64,000 nt of DNA from Eublepharis macularius (lineage: Eukaryota > Chordata > Lepidosauria > Squamata > Eublepharidae), in contig NC_072805.1 in NCBI RefSeq assembly GCF_028583425.1, positions 19,602,001 through 19,666,000 on the forward strand, in the 5' to 3' direction. This document shows, piece by piece, positions 11,218 to 22,900 of the stretch; positions within the stretch are counted from its first letter, which is position 1, and every line of letters starts with the position of its first letter. The translations under genes and the position numbers were made by a program. The notes under the pieces are model-generated. The model was given only the letters and a program-made list of their open reading frames with translations. It did no database searches and had not been told where the DNA came from.

Positions 11218-11690
11218 CAAAAACTTATCATGTAGTTTGGCCCTGAGGATATGGTGTAGCAAAGAGCTGGGAGAAGAGGGCTGTGAGATAGGGAAAGGCC
11301 TTCAGTGCCTTCCATAAAAGAGCTCTGGTAGCAGAACAGTCAGGGTGAAAACAGACACGATGTGCGCACCTCTCCCTAACAAGTCAAACTGCAGGCTTCA
11401 GTAGCTCTGAGCCTTCAACCTCTGCTCTGCTTTTTCTGGTCTGAACCAGGCTCCCTGTTGGCTGGTCTGTTTCCTAAAAGCGGGGAAATGTTTTCAAAGG
11501 GCACAGCTTTACCCTCTCCTTTAAAATGCGGATAGCACTAGCATGCCATTTGAGACAGCAACCAAGTAAAGGATAAAAAGTTAAGCCCCCTGCTGCCCAA
11601 CCACACACACCGTAATGCCAACTGGAGTTGCTTCACTGTTCAGCTTTTAATTTACAGACGGAGGCAAGAAAGTTATTGCTGTCAGTTTCT

Positions 11691-11983
11691 CAGGGCTTTT
11701 TTTCTGGGAAAAGAGATGGTGGAACTCAAGACCGCACAATGACGCCACTTTGGGTCAGCTGGAACAAGGGGGGAGTTTTTTAAAGTTCAAATCGCCCTCG
11801 GCGAAAATGGTCACATGGCCGGTGGCCCCGCCCCCTGATCTTCAGACAGAGGGGAGTTTAGATTGCCCTCCGTGCTAAACACCCCTCTGTCTGGAGATCA
11901 GGGGGTGGGGCCACCGGCCATGTGACCATTTTCAAGAGGAGCCGGAACTCCGTTCCACTGCATTCCTGCTGGAAAAAACACTG
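11691..11983. mobile_element. hAT MITE, family H1
   Basis: CAGGGC start; exact duplication cagtttct (11683-11690, 11984-11991). The last bases read cactg rather than ccctg. Confidence 0.85.
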
Positions 11984-11991
11984 CAGTTTCT

Positions 11992-12672
11992 GGTCTTAGA
12001 AACAAAGTAGGGCTGCACTGCAATAAGGTCTCATTGTATCTCTTGGTCTGGGAGATGAGACTCAAAAGAAGAGCACGTAGCTGTGGTTCAGCTGTATTGC
12101 TGAGGTCAGTTGCATTTCCTCTCCGCTATAGCTGGTCCTTCAGCATAATGAAGTTACACTAGGACTAGAAGCCTTTTGACATGAGACAGGAACGAGGTGT
12201 TCCGTCCTTAACATACCAAGAGTACAAAAACACTGGTCTTTTACTGTGCATTGTGCAAAGCTACGAGATGGCAGAGTCCTTTCTACTATTGCAGACAACA
12301 TGGGCAATCAAGGCAGCGTTTGTTTGCCATTTGTGCCCCCGAGGAATGCCAGTGGGACAGGATGAGAATGCCATTATGCGCTGCTGTATTTCCGTTGTTA
12401 CTCAACAGCAATAAGGCAAAGCCCCACCTCCTACTTATGCCCTGTGGCTGAACTACAGGAGTATGTGTTGCCTGTACAGCATCCCAGGTTCACATCACTG
12501 CCACTGCAATGTAAAGACTGCAGGGCTAGGAAAGACCTCTCTACCTAACAGCCTGGAAAACCACTAGCAAGGAGGCTTTGTTAGGTGGACTGTTGGGCTA
12601 AAACCTGTGAAATAAAGAGCTGCCGCTGTCTATCAAATGGCATAATTCTTGTCAGCACAATGCTGTAAAGAC
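11992..12672. other. Stretch without a recognised gene
   Basis: No exon-like coding signal, RNA gene or known repeat was seen here. Confidence 0.4.
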
Positions 12673-13085
12673 TAGGGCTCATTTCGAGGGGGAACGCGCC
12701 GGAACACAGTTCCGGCAGTTCCCCAAAGAGGTCACATGTCAGGTGACCCTGCCCACCTGACTCTCGGCCATTTTGGGCCCGTTTCGGCCTGGATCGGGTC
12801 TCTGACTGATGGTGGATCACTCTCCCACTCAGCAGCGGCCCGATCCTGACCATTTTGGGCCCCTTTTTGGCCATTTTCAACCCCTTTTTGCCATTTTGGG
12901 CTCAATTTTGGCCCTGAATGGCCAGGATTGGGTTCAAAACAGCCAGGATAGGTGATGTCAGGGGGTGTGGCATATGCAAATCAGTTTGCCAATGACACGC
13001 TTCTGGTGATGTCAAGAGGCGTGGCATATGCTAATGAGTTAGGCTAATAAGTTCCTCCAGCTCTTTTTCTACAACATGACCCCTG
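12673..13085 (+). mobile_element. hAT MITE, family H2
   Basis: Exact 8-bp duplication gtaaagac at 12665-12672 and 13086-13093. Confidence 0.85.
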
Positions 13086-13866
13086 GTAAAGACCACATCC
13101 ACAGCCCAGTCTCACAGCGCAACTAGTTGGCCACTGTGTGAAGCAGGATGCTGGACTAGATGGACCGCTGGTTTGGTGCTGCAGGGCACCTCTTACCTTC
13201 CTAGAAGTGGAATTCTGTGAATAGAGCAGTTGTGTTATACAGAATGTGTCTGCTTGCAAAGAATGATCTGAAGGAGAGATACTTCTTTCCTATGTCACTG
13301 TCTCCTTTCCAGGCAGACAGGTGAAACTTTTTCCTCTAGCCAAGTCATTGTTTCAAGAATGCAAACAGACCATGCCTTTGGTGTGCATGCCATTGCAGAC
13401 TCTGTGTAAAATGGCCAAGCGATGACTGGGGTTGTGTTACTTGGGTTTTTTGCATATTGCACACAAGGATGGCGGGGGGGGGGGGACTGTATAGGACCAG
13501 ACATTTCTTCTGCAGCTTCTCTACTACAGGTTCTAACAACATCCCAAGATGATCTCTACAAAATGATTGAGCTGGAGTTTCAGATTTCTAAGCAGAGGAG
13601 GTTTCCAGGTCCAAAGAAGCCATGCTTCTTTGTTCACATAGAGACACATCCGGTTTTTACAATAAAGGGCACATGGTAGTATGTACTGCATCTTTTCGTG
13701 ACCTCTACCACTTCAGGCACCTTCTTCCCAGCTCGGTTTCCTTCTAGCATCAGAGCAGCTATGAGAACAAAGACCTAGCCGCCCATATGTTTAGTTTATC
13801 CGTAACTGAACAAGCAGTCTCAGCAGGTAGACACAGACACACACACACTTCCTTGCAATTCTCGGA

Positions 13867-13872
13867 TTTATT
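13867..13872 (-). terminator. AATAAA signal just past the ZPD stop
   Basis: AATAAA on the minus strand lies 23 bp beyond the ZPD stop, implying a 3' UTR of only about 45 bases. Very short UTRs are common among ZP genes. Confidence 0.6.
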
Positions 13873-13895
13873 TGAAACTGCTGCAGCCAGCTTGC

Positions 13896-13987
13896 TCATT
13901 TCTTCATGGCTTTGGCTACAGCAATCAAAATTATGGCAATACCGATGCCTGCTGAAACTACTGCACTGGGGATCCATAGCTGTAGTT
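13896..13987 (-). CDS. ZPD: ZPD exon 8, transmembrane tail
   Basis: Encodes WIPSAVVSAGIGIAIILIAV, a hydrophobic helix, then KAMKK and the stop at 13896-13898. Confidence 0.83.
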
Positions 13988-16900
13988 CTAGAGAGAGAAA
14001 AAGATGGACATCTGTGTAGTTTTCAAGGGAGGGGCACCCAGAGACAGGACCCCAGGCTATTTCATACATGGTAGGTAGCATCCGAACTGGGGGAAAGTGT
14101 ACATACCCCACAGAGACTCTTGGCGTTTCTTAGACACAGTGTTCTGTGCTTCCAAGGATGTCGGGGCCTGGAGGCGAATGGGTCCGTAGGAGACTATCTT
14201 GCTGTAGTCATCATCCATTGCTCTTTTGCGTTTCGACTTAGTAGGACATTGCTGCAAGCAACAGCAAAAAAGTATCAACGCTCGTTTCCGTTGGGCAGTG
14301 CATAAAGGAGGCATCATCTTAACAGTAGTTTTCCCTGTATCATCCACTTCTTGGAAAAAATACAGCGGCCAGCTACAGGAAATCTAAAGGTGGGCAAGTC
14401 TGTGCTTTGGAAGACCATTGATTTGTTTTAGAAACTTTATGAGAATAAAACTTGACTCCAGTCGCACCTTAAATTCCAACAAAATTTTCCAAGGTGTATA
14501 TTATGTTTCAGGCTACCACCCACCCCAAAATATAAGATTATGAATAGCAACACAAGCCAGGACATAAAAGTATAAAATATTCAGCAGCCTAAAACAGCAC
14601 CCAGGTTAGAAGCATACCATAAAAATAGCTTTATTTATTTATTTAATTCGATTTATATTCCGTCCTCCCCGCATTAGCAGGCTCGGGGTAGAAAGATGGA
14701 AATATTTTAAAAGATGGAACCCCTTAGTTAAAAGCATGGGTTTTAAAAAAATGTTTTGACCTAGTAGATAAAGGACAGTAACTTAAGCATTCCAAAGATA
14801 AGGTGAAACCAACCGCTGCAAAACCCTGGTTTTTGTTGCCACCCCGATCCTATCTACAAGTGAGGACAGGAAAGCAGAGCTTGGAGAAGAATTTTAACTT
14901 GCAGTCTGGGCCAGTACAGAAGGAAGCAGCCCTTCAAATACCTACAGTCTCTCTACACGACATCTTACGCTGGACGCTCAAGTGACTTACTTTCTGTGTG
15001 GTCTTATATTCGAGTGTGCTCTGTCTCCCTAGCAGTGCATGTGTAGCCGCAATGGGAGAACAAGTGTAAGAGCTTTCACTTGAGCATCCCCTTGTAAGAT
15101 GTCTTAGAGAAATAATAAAGAGTCCAGTGGCACCTTTTAAGACTAACCAACTTTATTGTAGCATAACCTTTCGAGAACCACCGCTCTCTTTGTCAGATGC
15201 ATCTGACGAAGAGAGCTGTGGCTCTCAAAAGCTTATGCTACAATAAAGTTGGTTAGTCTTAAAGGTGCCACTGGACTCTTTACTGTTTTGCTGCTACAGA
15301 CTAACACGGCTAACTCCTCTGGATCTTGTGTAGAGAAGCTCTTAGTTTTTGCTTTCCCCCAAAGCTTAGGAAGTGGTAAGATGGACTCAAAGACAGATAC
15401 CTGAGAGTGATTCTTTAACCCTTTCCTCTTATCCCTTTTTGAACACCCCCAAGCTGTTTTCTCCTGCAGGAGGGCTGGATCCACCCAAGGGTGGGTTGGT
15501 GGGAAAGCCATTGCCTGCTCTTCTCCCCACAGGGAGATGGGAAGATGCTGGGGGTGTCTCTGAGGGCTGGCACTCGCTATGGCAGCCCCTGACTCTTTTG
15601 GTTCGGCAGAGCGGCAATAGGCGCGCCTACCCCTCTGGCATCCCAGCCAATTTCCTAGATGAACTTAGTATACAGATCAGCCCTTGGGGAGGGGGGGGGT
15701 AGGAAATACAGGCTCTCTATGAGCCGAGCTACAAGTAACGCCTGACACAGGTTGGACACTTGTCAGCTTCCCTCAAGTTTTGATGGGAAATGTAGGCATC
15801 CTGGTCTTGCAGCTTGGCTCTCCATTTAATTGAAGTTTACAGAGCAACAGTCTATGGGAGGGAGAACATGCAGTCATCCTGGTCTTACAGGCGTTGGGCT
15901 CTTGCTGGGTGCCCCCTTCCTCTCCGCTGTGTGTGTGTGGGGGGGGGGGGGTCTGTAAGCTTCAATTAAATGGAGAGCCAAGCTGTAAGACCAGGATGAC
16001 TACATTTCCCACCAAAACTTGAGGGAAGCTGACATGTAGGCATCCTGGTCTTACAGCTTGGCTCTCCATTTAATTGAAGTTTACAGAAAACCACACACAC
16101 ACACACAGCAGAGGGGAAGGGGGGCGCCCGGCAAGAGCCCAACGCCTGCAATCCCCTCCCAACCGCATGTTCTCCCTCCCATAGACTGTTGCTCTGTAAA
16201 CTTCAATTAAATGGAGAGCCTAGCTGCAAGACCAGGACACCTACATTTCAAAACTTGAGGGAAGCTGACAAGTATCCCACCTGTGTCAGGCGTCACTTGT
16301 AGCTTGGCTCTATATCCTCCCACTCTTTTTTTGCAGGTGTAACAGCAATTTGCCAACGGTGATTGAGCTGAAAAACAACTTGGGGGGAGGGAAACTGATT
16401 GACTGATTGATTCCCCAGTCCATTCACACGCAAAGTCTTTCTCCCTTCTAATTATTTTTAAAAAGACGAAGAATGTCTTAGAACTTTGCATCATGTGTCA
16501 TTTGAGCTGCAGATCCACACCGCCCCCTCACAACAAGACAGAAGTCGCAAGAGACCGTACCTTAGCACATGGCTCCTGGTTTTCTGGAACACACAGGCGC
16601 ACGTTGCAGTGGAGGAACACCTCCGTGAAGTTTTTGAACTGGAACATCTGAAAACTGAACTTTGCCACAGTGCTGGTGCCAATGAGATTGAGGAAGGTCA
16701 CGGTCTTGTCGTGGGGACACCTGGAAGGGGCCAAAGTTCATCACCGGTCCAGTCAGTGCTGAAAATGCATTGTTCACAACACAGACCCAGAGCAGCAAGA
16801 CAGGACAGGCTTTGGTTTAAATATTAAAACTTAATGCTGCATAGCCTGAAGCATACAATATGAGTGGTATCCCTTTAGACAAAATGGCCACTGTTTTCAC

Positions 16901-19900
16901 CCCTGGTTGCAGAATACATATCGAAAAGCATAACCAGGGCTTTTTTTCTGGGAAAAGAGGTGGTGGAACTCAATGGTGGAACTCAGGACTGCACAATGAC
17001 GTCACTTTGGGTCAGCTGGAACAAGGGGGGAGTTGTTTAAAGTTTAAATCGCCCTCGGCGAAAATGGTCACATGGCCAGTGGCCCTGCCCCCTGATCTCC
17101 AGACAGGGGGGAGTTTAGATTGCCCTCTGCACCGCTCCAGCAGTGAGGAGGGCAATCAACTCCCCTCTGTCTGGAAATCAGGGGGCGGGGCCACCAGCCA
17201 TGTGACCATTTTCAAGAGGTTCCAGAACTCCGTTCCACCGCGTTCCAGCTGAAAAAAAGCCCTGGAAAAGCATAACATTGACTACAAGCCTGACCATTTA
17301 CAGAGTCTGTACACGTGGGTACAAAGCATGAAAGGCATTTGCAAGATTAAAAGATTTTGCCCACAAAATGGGCGGGTGGAACTTTTTACCCTGTCTCATT
17401 AAAATGGGATGGTGTTGCCAGGTTGAGATTAAAAAATGGCTTCAGCAGCTGGTTTCAGCTGGGTCACCATCCCTACATTTAAGCCTTTTCTAATCTTTTC
17501 TCCTCAGTGCTGAAAATCAACACTCACTAAAAGTTCCTTGGGGAAAAAAGATCAAGGCAATTTGACAAACGAAATTCAGCAAGCGTATTTTCGGCTATAC
17601 CCCGTATCTAAAAACCACTTGACTTTACCATAATGAAGAGGACAGGAAATACGCAAACACAGACACAATACACTTTCTTGTCAGTCCTTTCCCAGTTTGC
17701 TTCCCCCCTTTCTAAACATCTTGCACTGTTTTTCTCCCTCTGCCAAGAACAACCTTCCATTCTCTGTTAAGTGTTTTGTTGATGTTTTAGATCTCCTTCA
17801 ACAATTTCCTTTCTGGAAATTTCTTGGCCTGTTCCTCCCACAGGCACCTGCAGAGTGCTAACCCAACGCCACAAACCACCCATGGGGAAGAAATTTTATT
17901 TAGTGCCTGCCAGAGCTGTGAATCATTTATTTTTCTTACTTCATCTATACTCTGCCTTTCTCCCTAGGGGGCTTCCAAAGTGACTTACATCCTTCCCCTT
18001 GCCTCCATTTTGTTTTCATAAGAACCCTGTGAGGTAGGGTCTGGCTGAGAATGTACGACTGGCCCAAGGTCATCCAAGCTTCCATGGCAAAGTGGGGATT
18101 CAAACCTGACAGTCTAACCGTTACACTGTGTGGTGAACACCACAAAATGGCAGAAGATGGCCATTTCCACATGGCTTACCTTGTTCCAGAAAACAGCGAA
18201 ATCTCACACGAAGACGCTGTTATTGCACGAAATCGCAAGAGAAGACGCGATAACAGTGTCTTCTCATGCGATTTCGCTGTTTTCCGAAACAAGGTAAGCT
18301 GTGTGGAAAAGGCCAATGCCCCCCCAAAACAGATGTTACCATAAGCCTCTTCCATAGCCCAAACTCTACTCATACGCTGATGTGCTGGCATTAGAATCTG
18401 AGGTAAACCCAAAACAAGACATTTTATTTTTGTTATTATATTTGCCAAAGACTAAAATACATTGATTTTTACATTTCCACCCCCCTTTTGTGGATGAATA
18501 GGTCCGCTGTACACTGAAAGCAGTAGCTATGGTGGATTGTCCCCAAATATGTTGAGCCTGGGCATACTGACCGAATTATAACAACAGGTAGTGGGTATTA
18601 CCACAAAAATACTTTGTGTCTGTGTGTCTGCACACAGCCAACCACAAAATGGCAATCATGGAGACTAGGGAAAGTCACAAAAAGTTGTAAAGCTCCAAGC
18701 CAAGCGTCCTCCTACAATGGAGGCAGTTTCTGACTGGTGATCCCTGACAGCAAAGCTACAAGTGATGAATTACACGTGCCTGGCAAGTGAACAGACTCAG
18801 GGCCAAGCTACAAGTGACGAATGACACTTGAACGGCAAGTGTATTTCTCCCTGTTCACTTGCCCCCCACTCGATCCACTTGCCATTCAAGTGTCATTCGT
18901 CACTTGTAGCTTGGCCCTGAGATGTATTCCTCCTTGTTCACTTGCCATTCACTTGCGCTCCACTTGATCAGGTGGAGTGCAAGTGAATGGCAAGTGAACC
19001 GGGAGGAATACATGTGAGTCTGTTCACTTGCCATGCAAGTGTAATTTGTCACTTGTAGCTTGACTCTGAGAACACAAAGATGACACCTGGTTTCTTCTGA
19101 AGCATCTTCTGCTCCAGTGAGGTAGAGGAAAGCCAGGGTTGTATCTTTCCTTCGGAGTGAAAACATTTGGGGGGAAAGGAAGTGGGTGCTGGGAAACACA
19201 TTAGCAGGCAAGATGGTAAAGATCGCTGAACTCTTGAATGCAAATTACTCCTCTAGGACCAGCAGAAGAAGCCACTTGGCCCAGTGAGGGCCACACCTGG
19301 TCTCCCACCATCACCAAAACCCATCACAGATAATCATGGGTCAGTGGTCACACCAGTGCCTGAAACCAGAAGCTGCCCAACCTGGGGAAAAAAAAGGCTG
19401 CTGCACTCACCCTTTCATAATCAGATGGTGCTTTAGGCTGTGGCTTGGGTCCCTCACAGGAGTGCCCCAGCAGTCCTCCATGCTCAGGAAGAAGTACTTC
19501 ACCAGCTGCTGCCCTTCAATTTGCAGAAGGACGTAAAGGGTATCCGTCAGCAGGAGGGAAAGCAACTGCTGCGGGGAATAGGCTCGATCGTAGCTGGAAC
19601 TGTCATACAGCTTCATGGTCACTGTGAAGTCCCCTTCCTTCACTGCAAACTGCGCAAGCCTAGGAGAGAAGGAGCCACGGGATCAACCGGGAATGCACAA
19701 GGACAGGAAGGTGGCCTCCATATCCATGACCCAATTCTATGCAATTATCCACATGCATCTGGTCATTTTAAGTGGAGATGCTAGGAGTTGAACCTGGGGC
19801 TTTCTGTATGCAAAGCTCTATCACAGAGCCATGTCCCTTCCCATGATGAACTTAACATGTGGCTATGAGTAGGTAGCAAATCCCCACCCATCACCCCCTG

Positions 19901-22900
19901 AAGACAATCTGTTATTGTAGCGATGCCTAGTCCCTCCTGCAACTAGGAGAGAGTGAGGGGTGGCAGGTACTTACCCATGTGTGCCCGCATCAGTCGCCTA
20001 TGATGTCACTTCTGGGGCAACCTGGAAGTGATGGCATCATGCCAGGGCTGATTCCTTAACACTTGGCCTAAAACCGAGTGTTTTCACTATGCTTGGGGTC
20101 AAGTTTTAAAGAGTTGACCCTGGCATGATGCTGTCACTTCTGGGACACACTGGAAATGATGTCATTGTCCGAGGACATGTACATGCCCATTTCACTTCCC
20201 TGACTCCTGACCTGCCTCCTCCCACCAATTAGCTGGTAGAGGTTTCAGTCGGTGGGAGATTGCCTGCCATTGGCAGGTACCTGGCAAGGCTATGTTATTG
20301 CAAACACTGAGTAAGTTGGCTTCCTCAAGGTGGCAGGTCATGTTGTTTCTGTATTGCTGGTGCAGTTGCCAGTACAGCACAACGGCAATGGAGCTTCATT
20401 GTGACAGATTTTCTTACAGTTTCTCCACCTCAGTCCCCCAACAGCAGCTCTCCCCTTTCCCCAGTGCCACTGATGCTTTTCCATTTTTTTAAAAAAACAT
20501 TCAATTAAATATTGTTTTATTTATATCACATTACAGCAATCTGTGTGCCAAGTTTTTTGAAATTCCAGATTTCTTATTTTTTTTTAAGTCTTTAGCACTT
20601 TTCGTTGTGAAGGTATGCCTTTCCCCTTATATATCCGCAATGAAAGGGGCTAGAGATATACTTAAAAACAAACTGGAAATTCAGAGAACCTGTATGCAGA
20701 TTGTTACAACATCATATCAATATAACAATATTGAATTGCCAGTCAGGAAAAACAAAAAGCACCCCAGTGGTAGGGTATGAAATAGTTACTGCAGGGACAG
20801 TGTCAGGGAAAATGGCTGTCATATGGGTGGGATAACTGAACTTTCCCACCCACTTGGCAACCATCCAGGCTTTACGGCAATCTTTCCCAAAACTTTGGAG
20901 CAAAGCAAGTTTGAGAAAGATTGGAGAAAAGCTGGGAAAGCCCCAGGAAATACACAAACATACCACAATGCTGTGACAAATCAGGAAAAAATCCCACTAC
21001 TCAACAGTAGAGATGGACACAAACCACAATATGAACCAAAGTTCATCATGAACCAGGCTGGTTTGTGGTTTGCAAACCAGTGGTTCGTCAGAGCCCATTC
21101 CTGATGAACTGCCACGAACCTTTAGGGCAGTTCATTTGCTTTGTTTTTTGGTTCATCACTGCAGACAGCCTGGTGCCAATCAAACAGTTTCCTAGGCAAC
21201 GGGGGTTGGGCTTTCTGCAGACCGTATGCTGACCTGGAAGTGGTGATTTGTTGTCCTGGAAGTGATGTTTTCACGAACCAAAAACGAACTGGTTCGTGAA
21301 CAGGGGCAAGTTTGTGAAAGTTCGTGGTTCGTGAAACATAATGAACCACGAACCGCATGGTTCTTTTTTTCCTGGTTCATGCCCATCTCTATTCAACAGC
21401 ACTGAACCAGGGACAGGTAATCCATGTGAAAGTGGCTCCATCAAATACTTTCCTCTTCAAAGATCCCTACATCTGAGTTAACATAAAGAAGGGGGAGGGG
21501 GGTGTACAAAGCAACAGCTACCCTTTTCCTAGTCCAATTTGTAACTTGGAAAGACAGAGGATGAAGAACATACGTGTCCACAGCTCTGAGTGGGTGGAGC
21601 AAACCAACAACACGTGTGTAGGCATAGTTGCAGGAGAAGCGCACATTAAGAACCACAGTCCTTGTGATCACACCGTCCTCCTCTCTGTCCGTCTGAATCT
21701 CATTGACGTAAGACACATGAGAGCCATTGACCTGGAAGCGAGCCAGAAAATTGGATTCGTCTTTTAAGACATGTACATGTAAGTTGCAACAGGTTCTTCA
21801 TCCCTGGTACATCATGGATGCCTGTTTTCACACAGTATACCCCAGCTACACATTTTTTAATAAGGTGAAGAGTTAACGAAGAATAATATTTTAACAAAAA
21901 TGGAAAAGCTACAGTGGCAACATAGAGAAACAAGCAATGAGTTTATGATGTCACCCGTTCCTGCCAATAGGTGTCTTCTCTACAGGGATCTTCCATGAAA
22001 GCTTCAACACTTGGAGGGTATTTCACAAGTATGACAATCCCTTTCCTGTGGGTCAGACTTAGACTTTCTCTACACAAGACATCTTACACAGGAACACTCA
22101 AGTGACGTACTTACTGTATGGTCTTATATTCAAGTGTGCTCTGTCTCCCTAGCGGTGCATGCGTATCCACAATGGGAGAACAAGTGTAAGAGCTTTCACT
22201 TGATCCTACTCATGTAGGAGCAAGATGTCTTGTGTACAGAGACTCTCCGTTTAACAGTGGATCCAGAGGAGTCAGCCGTGTTAGTCTGTAGTTGCAAAAT
22301 AGTAAAGAGTCCAGTAGCACCTTTAAGACAAACCAACTTTATTGTAGCATAAGCTTTCAAGAACCACAGCTCTCTTCATCAGATATCTGACGAAGAGAGC
22401 TGTGGTTCTCAAAAGCTTATGCTACAATAAAGTTGGTTAGTCTTAAAGGTGCTATTGGACTCTTTTCAGTTTAACAGTAACATCTATCTAGCATCCATTT
22501 AGCAATGCATTTCGGTGCGGCCCGTCAGAGGATAATCCCTCCATCCCCCAGCTATCAGGAATATCTTTCCCAAAACTTTAGAGCAAAGCAAGTTTGAGAA
22601 AAATTGGAGAAAAGCTGGGGAAGTCCCAGGAGGTACACGAAGATACCACCATGCTGTGAGGGAGGCTGTTTCAGAACATTACCTGAATCTGAGATCCACA
22701 TGCCGTGTGATTCTCCTTAGTCAGCTTTGCTCCAAAGAACACGGCACCGCCTTCCTCTAGCTCAGAGACTTTGCAGTTGCTGTTCTTCAGGTGGACCAGG
22801 GCCAAGGGGATCTTGACCATTTCAAAGACTTCCTTTCTCACCATCATCCTCATGAACTCTTCCTTGCATTGCAGATCCACCACCATTTCTGGTGGGAGAC

